DNA of 64,000 bases from Proteobacteria bacterium ST_bin12 (GTDB taxonomy: Bacteria > Pseudomonadota > Gammaproteobacteria > Burkholderiales > Methylophilaceae). The position numbers and the translations under genes were made by a program. The number at the start of each line of letters is the position of its first letter. Within the stretch, counting starts at the first letter, position 1. Location of the stretch: NCBI GenBank assembly GCA_002083635.1, contig MSXP01000004.1, forward strand, positions 203,505 to 267,504, written 5' to 3'. The notes beneath the pieces were generated by a model. The model worked only from the letters and a program-made list of their open reading frames with translations. It did no database searches and was not told the origin of the DNA. Positions 34,073 to 42,520 of this stretch are shown here, piece by piece.

Positions 34073-34495
34073 ATGTTTAATATGAACAAACAAGACGATT
34101 TAAAAAACAAAGCAGCTGACCTTGCCGACAACGTTAAAGACAACGTTGAGCAAGTAACAAAAGATGTAAAACGTAGCGCAGAAAGCATTGGCAACAGCGT
34201 GCAACATAAAGCCGCTGAAACAAAACATGAGGCACTTAACGTGATTGATAGCTTAAAATCTTTATTGGCGCAATATACCAACTCAAGCAATGTAAATGAG
34301 TTAAAAAACCAAATCTTAGACAAAGCCTACGAATTAAAAGGTACGGTTAAAGATGAAGTAACGCATGCATATGAAACAAGTAAAGAGCGTACCGTGCAAA
34401 CTGTGCAAGATAAACCATTGTTAAGCCTAGGTTTAGCTGTTGGCGCAGGCTTATTACTTGGTTATATTCTTGGTTCTAAACAATCTTCTAAATAA
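34073..34495 (+). CDS. DUF883 (ElaB/YqjD/YgaM-like) tail-anchored protein
   Basis: The 140-residue product is a long charged amphipathic helix (about residues 5-110, with heptad-like KAADLADNVKDNVEQVTKDV) followed by a C-terminal membrane anchor with a glycine motif (LSLGLAVGAGLLLGYILGS). E. coli relatives bind ribosomes at the membrane in stationary phase. AAAGGA is upstream of the ATG. It is followed 23 bp later by the YqjE-like gene, a pairing like E. coli yqjD-yqjE. Confidence 0.85.
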   Translation: MFNMNKQDDLKNKAADLADNVKDNVEQVTKDVKRSAESIGNSVQHKAAETKHEALNVIDSLKSLLAQYTNSSNVNELKNQILDKAYELKGTVKDEVTHAYETSKERTVQTVQDKPLLSLGLAVGAGLLLGYILGSKQSSK

Positions 34496-34518
34496 TCTTA
34501 AAAATAGAGAAATCAACC

Positions 34519-35001
34519 ATGTGGAAAACCGTGCTTAAATTATTGACACAATTTTTAATTGCCAGATTCATTCGTAATCATATGCAAGATGTGCAAGACA
34601 AAACCAGTGGCAATCATTTAAGCGGGTTAAAAAGCAGTATGGCGGCGTTGCTAGAAAGCCACGCCGTGCTCTTTAAAAGCCAGTTTCACCATGATGTGCA
34701 ACGCATGGTGAACAGCTTTTTAGGGTTTATGTTTATCTTACTCGCGACAATTTGCACTGGCTTAACCGGCTTAATGTGGCTTTTTGCAACTGCTTGGAAC
34801 AGCGAAAACCGCAACCTTATTTTAGGAACGACCATGATTATCCCCATTATTCTGAGCATTATCGTGTACTTTGTGATACGTCAATCTTGGAAAAAACAAC
34901 CGCTTTTGCAGCAATCTATGGTACAAATTGAACAAGATTGGCAAGTGTTCAAAAATGGCTTAGATGGCACAGCTGACACTTCGGATGAAGCCAATCGATA
35001 A
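34519..35001 (+). CDS. YqjE/phage-holin-superfamily membrane protein
   Basis: The 160-residue product has a short amphipathic start, a helical segment (SGLKSSMAALLESHAVLFKS) and two membrane helices (about 75-98 and 105-128, FLGFMFILLATICTGLTGLM and LGTTMIIPIILSIIVYFVI). This matches Phage_holin_3_6 / YqjE proteins that accompany DUF883 genes in bacteria; the name holin is a domain label and there is no phage context. The function is unknown. Confidence 0.75.
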   Translation: MWKTVLKLLTQFLIARFIRNHMQDVQDKTSGNHLSGLKSSMAALLESHAVLFKSQFHHDVQRMVNSFLGFMFILLATICTGLTGLMWLFATAWNSENRNLILGTTMIIPIILSIIVYFVIRQSWKKQPLLQQSMVQIEQDWQVFKNGLDGTADTSDEANR

Positions 35002-35024
35002 TTTTGTTAATAGGCTCAACACTC

Positions 35025-35657
35025 ATGAAAAACGTTTTATTGGTCGATGATCACAGCATTGTGCGTCAAGGCTTGAAAAATTTAATCGCGCTAGAATCTG
35101 ATTTAACCGTTACAGGTGAAGCAGCATCTGGCTTAGAAGCGATTAATTTAGTGCGTAAAAATCAATATGATATTGTCGTGTTAGATATTTCAATGCCCGA
35201 TAAAAATGGTGTTGATACCTTGCATGATTTAAAACATGTATCCCCAGATTTACCGGTGCTGATATTAAGCGGTTATGCCGAAGCACAATATGCGCTGAAT
35301 TTGATTCGTAACGGCTGCAAAGGTTATCTATCAAAAGATGCCGACGCCGATGAAATCATCAAAGCCATTAGGACAATTGCTAACGGCAAGCGCTACATAT
35401 CAGCCGAACTAGCCGAATTAATGAGTGAGCAGCTTAGCCACCCTACCGAAAAACAATTACACGAAACCTTAAGCGACCGCGAATTTCAAGTATTTTTTAA
35501 ATTGGCAGGCGGCTTGAGTGCGACTGAAATTGGTACCGAGCTTAATATTAGTGTTAAAACCGTTAGTACTTATCGCTCACGTATTTTAGAAAAAATGAGC
35601 CTTAAAACCAATGCCGATTTAACCTACTATGCGATTAAAAATGGACTCATTACTTAA
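35025..35657 (+). CDS. NarL/FixJ-family response regulator
   Basis: The 210-residue product has a receiver domain (acidic pocket VDDH near residue 6, phospho-Asp in IVVLDISMPDKNG at about Asp54, switch residues LILSGY and Lys in GYLSKDA) and a LuxR-type helix-turn-helix (about 145-205, LSDREFQVFFKLAGGLSATE and ISVKTVSTYRSRILEKMSLK). It is the natural partner of the CHASE3 kinase and the likely reader of the TGTCAG-N6-CTGACA sites. The ATG at 35025 is chosen over a TTG seven codons upstream. Confidence 0.93.
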   Translation: MKNVLLVDDHSIVRQGLKNLIALESDLTVTGEAASGLEAINLVRKNQYDIVVLDISMPDKNGVDTLHDLKHVSPDLPVLILSGYAEAQYALNLIRNGCKGYLSKDADADEIIKAIRTIANGKRYISAELAELMSEQLSHPTEKQLHETLSDREFQVFFKLAGGLSATEIGTELNISVKTVSTYRSRILEKMSLKTNADLTYYAIKNGLIT

Positions 35658-35769
35658 TGATATTTAACCAATTAACTGTAGCCGTTTGTCAGACAAAACC
35701 CGATATTTTTAGTTGTCAACGTATCGTACAATATGGTTTACTTCACCAATTTTGTTAGTACCATATAAA

Positions 35770-36231
35770 ATGTCTGCAACAGAAAATAATCTTCCTAGTC
35801 ATGCTACTGATGGCGCCAGTCATACACCTGAGCATGAACCAATGAAAATGTTATTGGTAGAAGATTCCACCCTATTGCGCGAAGTACTATTCGAAACAAT
35901 TAACAATTTGAATAATGTGAGTGTGACAGGCACTGCCGCCACACGACGTAAGGCGATTAATCTATTAGACGAAGCCGCTTTTGATATTTTGCTATTAGAT
36001 ATCGAATTAGCAGAAGGCACTGGCTTTGAAGTGATTCAGCATATTCAAAAAGCAGACTATCCGTTTAAACAACCTATATTGATTATGCTGACCAATCATG
36101 CGCATCCGCATTATCGCAATCTAGCCAAAGCCCTAGGCGTGCATTACTTTTTTGATAAATCGATGGATTTTGATTTAGCGATTGAAGCAATAGAGTTAGA
36201 AGCCAATCGCTTTTCAAGCGCCAGCCATTAA
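35770..36231 (+). CDS. stand-alone receiver-domain protein
   Basis: The 153-residue product has a disordered N-terminal extension (MSATENNLPSHATDGASHTP) and one receiver domain with the full phosphorylation set: MLLVEDSTLLRE, phospho-Asp in DILLLDIELAEGTGFE, Thr in IMLTNHAH and Lys in YFFDKSMDF. There is no output domain, so it may act as a phosphate sink or protein-interaction switch for the adjacent kinase. The ATG at 35770 is favoured over an upstream start at 35713. A TTGTCAGACAA palindrome is about 75 bp upstream. Confidence 0.85.
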   Translation: MSATENNLPSHATDGASHTPEHEPMKMLLVEDSTLLREVLFETINNLNNVSVTGTAATRRKAINLLDEAAFDILLLDIELAEGTGFEVIQHIQKADYPFKQPILIMLTNHAHPHYRNLAKALGVHYFFDKSMDFDLAIEAIELEANRFSSASH

Positions 36232-36263
36232 ACAATTACGTTATTAAATAGCCACACTCACAC

Positions 36264-36737
36264 ATGTTTACGCTCGAAACATGGGAACTCACTAGCTACA
36301 TCGTTACTGCTTTTGGTTTGCCTTTGGGTATTTTTGCCTTTGTTTGGCAGCAACGCAAAGAACGCGAAAACGAAGAAGAAGCGGTTTACCAATTATTATC
36401 TGATGCCTATACCGATTTTTTAATGTTAGTGATGCAAAATGCCGATCTTAAATTACGCTCACAATGCGAAATTAAAGATTTAAGCGAAGAGCAGCGTGAA
36501 CGCATTCAAGTGATGTTTGAAATATTGATTTCATTATTTGAGCGCGCATATTTATTGGCGTATGAGGACAATATGTCAGGCAAGCAGCTACGCAGGTGGG
36601 CATCTTGGGAAGATTACATGCGTGAATGGTGCCAACGTGACGACTTTAGATTGACCTTGCCACGTTTATTGCAAGGTGAAGATGCCGACTTTGCAAACTA
36701 CATTCAAAAAATTGCAAACGAAAAAACGATTAAGTAA
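36264..36737 (+). CDS. hypothetical membrane-anchored protein in the envelope-stress operon
   Basis: The 157-residue product has one N-terminal membrane helix (about residues 10-28, TSYIVTAFGLPLGIFAFVWQ) and a cytoplasmic, highly charged helical domain (RKERENEEEAVYQLLSDAYT, then WASWEDYMREWCQRDDF). No family name comes to mind. It starts 32 bp after the receiver gene without a clear Shine-Dalgarno and is followed by the hemerythrin gene, so it is probably part of the same transcript. Confidence 0.65.
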   Translation: MFTLETWELTSYIVTAFGLPLGIFAFVWQQRKERENEEEAVYQLLSDAYTDFLMLVMQNADLKLRSQCEIKDLSEEQRERIQVMFEILISLFERAYLLAYEDNMSGKQLRRWASWEDYMREWCQRDDFRLTLPRLLQGEDADFANYIQKIANEKTIK

Positions 36738-36770
36738 GTTGCTTTTAAATTCTGACAATACTGGAGTCAC

Positions 36771-37220
36771 ATGAACATTTACGAAGCATTAAGAGAAAGT
36801 CACGACGAACAAAGAAAACTTTGCGCAGAATTATTGGCTAGCGAACCCAACGCGCAACTGCGCAAGCAGATGTTTAAATCGTTAAAAGTAGAACTAGAAG
36901 CGCACGCTGCCGCTGAAGAACGCTTTTTGTACTGCCCTATTATGATGGAAGATGCAGGCCTTTCGATATCACGTCACGCGCTTTCTGAACACCACGAAAT
37001 GGAAGAGATGATGGAAGAACTCACCACCAACGACCCCACCGTGCAAGGCTGGCTAACCCGTGCTAAAGCCTTATGCGACAAAGTAAATCACCATTTAGAT
37101 GAAGAAGAAAAAGCGTTCTTTCAATTATCTGGCAAGCTGCTCAGCGATAAACAAAAAAATAGTTTAGCGACTGATTATTTAGCCGATTTTAAACGCATGA
37201 AAATCAAATACAGCAACTAA
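36771..37220 (+). CDS. hemerythrin-domain (HHE) protein
   Basis: The 149-residue four-helix protein carries di-iron ligands typical of HHE cation-binding domains: His in LRESHDEQRK, H..E in LEAHAAAEERFLY, His in LSEHHEMEEMMEEL and H...E in VNHHLDEEEKAFF. Such proteins bind oxygen or nitric oxide, or help repair iron-sulfur clusters. CTGGAG lies 7 nt upstream of the ATG. A hairpin fills the 38-bp gap to the next gene. Confidence 0.88.
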   Translation: MNIYEALRESHDEQRKLCAELLASEPNAQLRKQMFKSLKVELEAHAAAEERFLYCPIMMEDAGLSISRHALSEHHEMEEMMEELTTNDPTVQGWLTRAKALCDKVNHHLDEEEKAFFQLSGKLLSDKQKNSLATDYLADFKRMKIKYSN

Positions 37221-37257
37221 ACTTAACACATTTTTTGGGTGGAATTTTTGGTTAAGT
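37221..37257 (+). repeat. inverted repeat between the hemerythrin and DoxX-like genes
   Basis: ACTTAAC (37221-37227) and GTTAAGT (37251-37257) flank an AT-rich spacer with TTTTTTGGG. The unit aligns well with the terminator hairpin at 3657-3694. It leaves no room for a normal Shine-Dalgarno before the ATG at 37259. Confidence 0.5.
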
Positions 37258-37258
37258 C

Positions 37259-37693
37259 ATGGTGAAAAACGTCTTTCAATCTTCCAAAGATACGTGGAAA
37301 ACAGCTGTCAGATTGTTTGTAACCACTTGGTTTTTGATTGGCGGTGTCATGCACTTTGCTAATCCTGAACCATTTTTGCGCATTATGCCGCCATATATTC
37401 CCTACCATTTAGCCTGTGTTTATATCAGCGGCGCGTTTGAATTACTAGGCGCAATTGGCTTATGGATTAAACCTGTGAGAAGTTTAGCGGGCTACGGATT
37501 AATGACATTGACTGTCATCGTCACCTTGGCAAATGTGCACATGTACCAAAATCCCGATTTATTTCCCAGCATTCCAGAATGGGCGTTAGTTGTGCGTTTT
37601 CCTGTACAAGCTGCTTTAATTTGGCTTATTTGGTGGTGTTCAAGACCAGATAAACCAAGCGGCTATGTCAACATTAAACTGCCCATTCGTTAA
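37259..37693 (+). CDS. DoxX-like integral membrane protein
   Basis: The 144-residue product has four predicted membrane helices (first around FVTTWFLIGGVMHFANPEPF, then LACVYISGAFELLGAIGLWI) and the motif IMPPYIPYHLACVYISG typical of the DoxX/DUF4267-like group. It probably sits in the inner membrane; redox or thiol-related functions are proposed for DoxX but not proven. No Shine-Dalgarno is seen, so translation may be coupled to the hemerythrin gene. Confidence 0.75.
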   Translation: MVKNVFQSSKDTWKTAVRLFVTTWFLIGGVMHFANPEPFLRIMPPYIPYHLACVYISGAFELLGAIGLWIKPVRSLAGYGLMTLTVIVTLANVHMYQNPDLFPSIPEWALVVRFPVQAALIWLIWWCSRPDKPSGYVNIKLPIR

Positions 37694-37699
37694 CAATAT

Positions 37700-38566
37700 T
37701 TACTTTGCCACTCTGCTCAGTTTAAAACCTGCTTTTTTAAACGCTTCAATCAAGCCTGTTTTACCCGCCAAATGCGAAGCGCCAACGGCCACAAATACTG
37801 GCTTTTCGTTAGCCACTTTAATGCTACGCTCTGCCATCACCACATTGCGTTCATCTAATAATTTAGTCTTCATTTTTGCCCAAATTGGTTTGGGTAACAT
37901 GCCACCTGTGATTTTTTCGTCCAGCGCCGATATTTTGTCAGAGTCGCCATCTAAATAAGCCGCAATTAATCGCTCAAAATCCGCTTCTTTTTGCTCTTGC
38001 GTGCGTTTCAACACAGCGCGCAGCATCACCAATTGCTCTTCACGACTAAAATCATCCATCACCCCAAAATGCGTTTTTGCGCTCTCTAAACCCTCAACAT
38101 CTTTTAACAAATCTTCCGAAGTCGTCATCAAAATATTGTCTTGCGCAAAAGGCGTTTGCGGCTTTGGCAAATCAAACACCACCGCCAGCAGCCAAGGCTT
38201 CATCTGCATCGCCGCGTCTAAATGCATTACATGAAAATCCGCCAATTCGCGCACCTGATCAATTTCCTGCTCTGTGAGCATTTCGCGCAAAGTAGCGTCT
38301 TTCATCATCAACACAGTCGGGTCATTGTTATCCTGCTTCGTCTCCATCACAAACGTATCCACACTTTTCAGGGCATCAATCACGCTGGGCGAAAAATTGG
38401 TGATGCGATTGTCATCGGTGTGCATCGTGCCAAATAGATAACTCACAATACCAGTTGGCGATTCCAGCTTCCAAAACAAGCCTTTTTCTGTAGCTTGGGC
38501 GATAACGGATACGCTTAACACTAAACTGGCAACGATTATTTTTACTGTTGATTGATAGCTGAACAT
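37700..38566 (-). CDS. TraB/GumN family protein
   Basis: The 288-residue product has a signal peptide (ending near SVSVIAQA) and the TraB/GumN fold with the two metal-binding GX2H-like motifs: YLFGTMHTDD at about residue 45 and VAVGASHLAGKTGLIEAF near the C-terminus. Family members are putative metal-dependent periplasmic proteases (TIKI-like). The ATG at 38566 has AAGGG upstream; an earlier ATG at 38605 lacks one and would bury the signal peptide. Confidence 0.83.
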   Translation of the reverse strand: MFSYQSTVKIIVASLVLSVSVIAQATEKGLFWKLESPTGIVSYLFGTMHTDDNRITNFSPSVIDALKSVDTFVMETKQDNNDPTVLMMKDATLREMLTEQEIDQVRELADFHVMHLDAAMQMKPWLLAVVFDLPKPQTPFAQDNILMTTSEDLLKDVEGLESAKTHFGVMDDFSREEQLVMLRAVLKRTQEQKEADFERLIAAYLDGDSDKISALDEKITGGMLPKPIWAKMKTKLLDERNVVMAERSIKVANEKPVFVAVGASHLAGKTGLIEAFKKAGFKLSRVAK

Positions 38567-38722
38567 GGCAACCCTTAAGTTAAAACACTTTCTAAAGACT
38601 TTCATATAACAGATTTGGTTCAGATTCGTGTTATTAGAACAAAATCAAGACAAAAATGCGGTTAAGTTCACGCTTTTTAGCTCTTAAAAAGTGGTTAAGT
38701 TTGGCATCAGAATGCTTAAGCG

Positions 38723-40948
38723 TTATTTAATACGTACAGGTTTTGCCGCATTTTTCATATTATTAAACGATTTAGGTAAGCTGCCGTATTTTTTGGCCGG
38801 CATTGGCTTATTCGATTTAAACGTACTGCCATCGGATTGACGGATTGCACCCATTACCGCAGGCTGGAAAGCAGGCACTAAATGTTTTTTGCTATTGCCA
38901 ATCAAATCCTCACGGCCCATTTTTTTCAAAGCTTCGCGCAACATCGGCCAGTTGGCGGGGTCATGATAGCGAATAAAGGCTTTGTGCAATTTACGTTGCA
39001 AGCCATTTTTAGGGATTGGCACATCATCCGAATCAGCCGTCACTTTACGCAGCGGGTTTTTGCCGCTGTGGTACATGGCTGTCGCCATTGCCATTGGTGT
39101 GGGCGTAAAGTTTTGCACTTGGTCTAGCCTAAACTCGTATTTTTTAAGCCATAAAGCTAAATTCAGCATATCTTCATCTGTAGTGCCCGGATGTGCCGCA
39201 ATAAAGTATGGAATCAGGTACTGTTTTTTACCCGCCTCAGCACTGAATTTTTCAAACATGGCTTTAAATTCATCATACGCGCCCATGCCTGGCTTCATCA
39301 TTTTGCTTAGCACGTTTTCTTCACTATGCTCTGGCGCGATTTTTAAATAGCCGCCCACATGGTGCTGCACCAACTCTTTAACATATTCGGGTGATTTCAC
39401 CGCTAAGTCGTAACGCAAGCCACTACCAATTAAAATCTTTTTCACACCTTTAATGGCGCGCGCTTTACGGTATAGCTGGATTAGCGCGCTATGGTCTGTA
39501 TTTAAATTCTCACAGACTCCAGGGTAAACGCAGCTTAGTTTTCGACATGATTGCTCGATTTTTTCCGATTTGCAGGCGATACGATACATATTGGCCGTTG
39601 GCCCGCCAAGATCAGAAATCACACCGGTAAACCCATCTACTTTGTCGCGAATCTCTTCTACTTCTTTCAAAATAGATTCTTCGCTGCGGCTTTGAATAAT
39701 ACGGCCTTCATGTTCGGTGATGCTGCAAAACGTACAACCGCCAAAACACCCGCGCATAATGTTGACTGAAAAACGAATCATCTCCCACGCGGGGATTTTG
39801 GCATTTTTGTAAATTGGATGCGGCGCGCGCGCATACGGCATATCGTAAACGTAATCCATTTCCTTGGTGGTCAGCGGAATTGGCGGCGGATTCAACCACA
39901 CTTCCCTATCGCCATGTTTTTGGACTAAGGCTCTTGCATTGCCAGGGTTCGCTTCTAAGTGCAACACACGGGATGCATGCGCATACAAAATCGGGTCTTT
40001 TGAAACCGCTTCATAATCAGGCAAACGCACTACTTGTTTGCTTCTATCAGCTTTAGGTTTGCGCGATACTGGCATGGCAATAGTTGCCACTATTTTACCC
40101 CCATCCCCACCTTCCCCCTGCAAGGGTGAAGGAGCTGCTTTGTCATCTGTCGCGCAGCTGGCATCGGCTTTACCCATCTTCATCTCATAGGGATCAACTG
40201 GCTTATCGACTGTTCCAGGACGATCTAGCTTGGTACTTTCAACCTCATCCCAACCTTCAGGAATTTGCTTGCGTAAAAAAGCCGTACCACGAATATCTTG
40301 AATATCCGCGACTTTTTCACCTTTAGCGATGCGGTGGCTTAATTCCACCAGTGCGCGTTCGGCGTTGCCGTAAAGTAAAATATCCGCTTTAGAATCCACC
40401 AGAATACTGCGGCGAACCTTGTCGCTCCAGTAATCATAATGCGCAATGCGGCGCAAACTGGCCTCAATACTGCCGACTACTAACGGCACTTGGCTATACG
40501 CCTCGCGACAACGTTGTGAATAAACCAAAACCGCCCTATCTGGCCGTTTATTGGGTGCGGCATCTGGCGTGTAAGCATCGTCTGAGCGTATTTTTTTATC
40601 CGCCGTGTAGCGATTCACCATGCTATCCATATTGCCAGCGGTAATACCAAAATATAGATTAGGCTTGCCTAAAGCTTTAAATGCTTTGGCATCTTGCCAA
40701 TCGGGCTGGGCGATAATGCCCACGCGAAAGCCCTGCGCTTCAAGCAAACGGCCAACCAAAGCCATACCAAAGCTGGGGTGATCGATGTAAGCATCGCCTG
40801 TCACCAAAATAATATCGCAGCTATCCCAACCCAAATCATCCATCTCATTGCGCGTCATCGGCAACATTTTGGCCGTGCCAAAACGCTTCGCCCAATAGGG
40901 GCGGTAGGTGTGAATCGGTTTGGCTAAATTATTGGTGTAAATTTCCAT
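38723..40948 (-). CDS. YgiQ family radical SAM protein
   Basis: The 741-residue product has an N-terminal cobalamin-binding-like domain (DIILVTGDAYIDHPSFGMAL), the radical SAM cluster CFGGCTFCS at about residue 400 and the C-terminal YgiQ extension ending in a basic tail. The reaction is unknown. Between roughly residues 255 and 300 is a variable segment in which SPLQGEGGDGG is encoded by a C/G-rich stretch (40098-40136) that looks like a dispersed intergenic repeat captured in frame. The upstream region contains two GGTTAAGT octamers downstream of the stop codon. Confidence 0.9.
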   Translation of the reverse strand: MEIYTNNLAKPIHTYRPYWAKRFGTAKMLPMTRNEMDDLGWDSCDIILVTGDAYIDHPSFGMALVGRLLEAQGFRVGIIAQPDWQDAKAFKALGKPNLYFGITAGNMDSMVNRYTADKKIRSDDAYTPDAAPNKRPDRAVLVYSQRCREAYSQVPLVVGSIEASLRRIAHYDYWSDKVRRSILVDSKADILLYGNAERALVELSHRIAKGEKVADIQDIRGTAFLRKQIPEGWDEVESTKLDRPGTVDKPVDPYEMKMGKADASCATDDKAAPSPLQGEGGDGGKIVATIAMPVSRKPKADRSKQVVRLPDYEAVSKDPILYAHASRVLHLEANPGNARALVQKHGDREVWLNPPPIPLTTKEMDYVYDMPYARAPHPIYKNAKIPAWEMIRFSVNIMRGCFGGCTFCSITEHEGRIIQSRSEESILKEVEEIRDKVDGFTGVISDLGGPTANMYRIACKSEKIEQSCRKLSCVYPGVCENLNTDHSALIQLYRKARAIKGVKKILIGSGLRYDLAVKSPEYVKELVQHHVGGYLKIAPEHSEENVLSKMMKPGMGAYDEFKAMFEKFSAEAGKKQYLIPYFIAAHPGTTDEDMLNLALWLKKYEFRLDQVQNFTPTPMAMATAMYHSGKNPLRKVTADSDDVPIPKNGLQRKLHKAFIRYHDPANWPMLREALKKMGREDLIGNSKKHLVPAFQPAVMGAIRQSDGSTFKSNKPMPAKKYGSLPKSFNNMKNAAKPVRIK
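40098..40136 (-). repeat. C-rich repeat captured inside the ygiQ-like gene
   Basis: CCCCCATCCCCACCTTCCCC followed by CTGCAAGGGTGAAGGAG is very unlike the surrounding AT-rich coding DNA and translates on the minus strand as SPLQGEGGDGG, a peptide I recognise as the usual translation of a widely dispersed bacterial repeat. Confidence 0.5.
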
Positions 40949-41102
40949 GCAGCACTTTGGTTAAATCAAACTAAATTAAGTTGCGCATTTTACGCTCTAA
41001 TTGCTTGATTAAAAAGCTTATATTTGTAAGATTGATGTAATTTTTTAAATGGTTGACTAAACCATACCACTTACATCATGATAAAACTATGGACATTAAA
41101 AA

Positions 41103-41828
41103 ATGAAAACAGTTTATTCAGTGACAGGCATGACCTGCGGCGGTTGTGTTAATCGCGTTAAAACCACTTTGGCGCCCTTGGCAGAATCGGTTGAAGTCAC
41201 GCTTGAACCGCCTCAGGCTGTGTTAAAAAGCCCTAAGGTAGATTTACCCGCACTAAATGCGGCTTTGGCAAAAATCGGCCATTATGTGCTTTACGAACCC
41301 ATAAAAACGGCCGCAAACGTGCAAGACTTAACCAATAAAAACACCGAAAAATTTAGCTGGTTGAGCACTTACAAACCACTAATAATGGTTTTTTTCTATA
41401 TTTTATTAGTCACTTTAGCGGTAGAATTTATCTATGGTGAATTTTCACTACATCGTTTTATGCCTAATTTTATGGCTGGTTTTTTTCTTGTATTTTCTTT
41501 CTTTAAACTGCTTGATTTAGCAGGCTTTGCCAGCAGTTATGCCATGTACGATTTACTGGCAAAGCGTGTGTATAGCTATGGCTTTGTTTACCCTTTTATT
41601 GAGCTTGCGCTTGGCATCGCTTATTTAATTAACTTCAAACCAATGTTGACCAATGCCATCACTTTGAGTGTGATGCTATTTTCTAGCATTGGCGTCATTT
41701 TGGCGGTGATGAATAAGCAAAAAATTAAATGTGCATGCCTTGGCAGTGGTTTTAGTCTGCCAATGACTACCGTCACGATTATTGAAGATTTACTGATGGT
41801 AGCGATGGCAGCTTGGATGTTAATTTAA
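41103..41828 (+). CDS. fusion of a heavy-metal-associated domain and a MauE/DoxX-like membrane domain
   Basis: The 241-residue product begins with an HMA domain (about 1-65) with the metal motif GMTCGGC, followed by a linker and four membrane helices (about 92-240) like MauE, the methylamine-dehydrogenase maturation protein. The end of helix 3 carries KIKCACLGSGFSLP with a Cys-x-Cys pair. Copper or thiol-redox delivery at the membrane is a fair guess. aat starts 1 bp after its stop, so the two are probably co-transcribed. Confidence 0.78.
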   Translation: MKTVYSVTGMTCGGCVNRVKTTLAPLAESVEVTLEPPQAVLKSPKVDLPALNAALAKIGHYVLYEPIKTAANVQDLTNKNTEKFSWLSTYKPLIMVFFYILLVTLAVEFIYGEFSLHRFMPNFMAGFFLVFSFFKLLDLAGFASSYAMYDLLAKRVYSYGFVYPFIELALGIAYLINFKPMLTNAITLSVMLFSSIGVILAVMNKQKIKCACLGSGFSLPMTTVTIIEDLLMVAMAAWMLI

Positions 41829-41829
41829 T

Positions 41830-42519
41830 TTGAGTTTTGGCTATTACCAACTAGAAACTGGCATAGTGGCGGCAATTGAAAACGACTGCCCTTTTCCACC
41901 TTTAAGCCAAGCTTTGATAGAGCCTAATGGCTTAATCGCGATCGGTGGAGATTTAAACGCTGAGCGTTTACTCAACGCCTACAGTCAGGGCATATTTCCT
42001 TGGTTTAATGAAGGTGAGCCTGTGATGTGGTGGAGTCCAAACCCACGCATGGTGCTGTTCCCAGATGAACTGAAAATTTCCAACTCACTGAAAAAAACGC
42101 TTAAAAAATCCCTATTTGAAGTGCGCTTTAATACGTCATTTCGGGATGTAATCGTAGCTTGTAGTGAATCAAAACGTATTGGTCAAGCTGGTACATGGAT
42201 CTCTTCAGGAATGATTAATGCCTATTATGATTTACATCAATTAGGCCATGCCATTTGCATGGAAAGCTGGCTAAATAATCTATTAGTCGGCGGATGCTAC
42301 GGCGTCATCATCAACAAAATTTTTTACGGCGAAAGTATGTTTCACACCCAAACAGATGCCTCAAAAGTCGCCTTTGTGCACTTAGTTAACCACTTAAAAA
42401 CACTGAAAATCGGCATGATTGATTGCCAAATGAAAACGCCCCTTTTGGCTAGCTTTGGTGGCCGCGAAATTGAACGTGAAGAATTCATGCAAAATTTGAC
42501 CAAACTGGTAAACTTTTAA
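41830..42519 (+). CDS. aat: leucyl/phenylalanyl-tRNA--protein transferase
   Basis: Adds Leu or Phe to N-terminal Arg or Lys of proteins (N-end rule). The 229-residue product carries IAIGGDLNAERLLNAYSQGI, FPWFNEGEPVMWWSPNPRM and FYGESMFHTQTDASKVA, all diagnostic. The start appears to be TTG at 41830, right after the preceding stop; a GTG 14 codons in is an alternative. bpt follows after 1 bp, joining the two N-end-rule transferases in one unit; clpS and clpA are not in the window. Confidence 0.95.
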   Translation: MSFGYYQLETGIVAAIENDCPFPPLSQALIEPNGLIAIGGDLNAERLLNAYSQGIFPWFNEGEPVMWWSPNPRMVLFPDELKISNSLKKTLKKSLFEVRFNTSFRDVIVACSESKRIGQAGTWISSGMINAYYDLHQLGHAICMESWLNNLLVGGCYGVIINKIFYGESMFHTQTDASKVAFVHLVNHLKTLKIGMIDCQMKTPLLASFGGREIEREEFMQNLTKLVNF

Positions 42520-42520
42520 C

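Noticed and set aside
34519..35001. Phage holin, suggesting a prophage remnant
   Set aside because: The match is to the YqjE-type holin superfamily that travels with DUF883 genes; no other phage gene is near.
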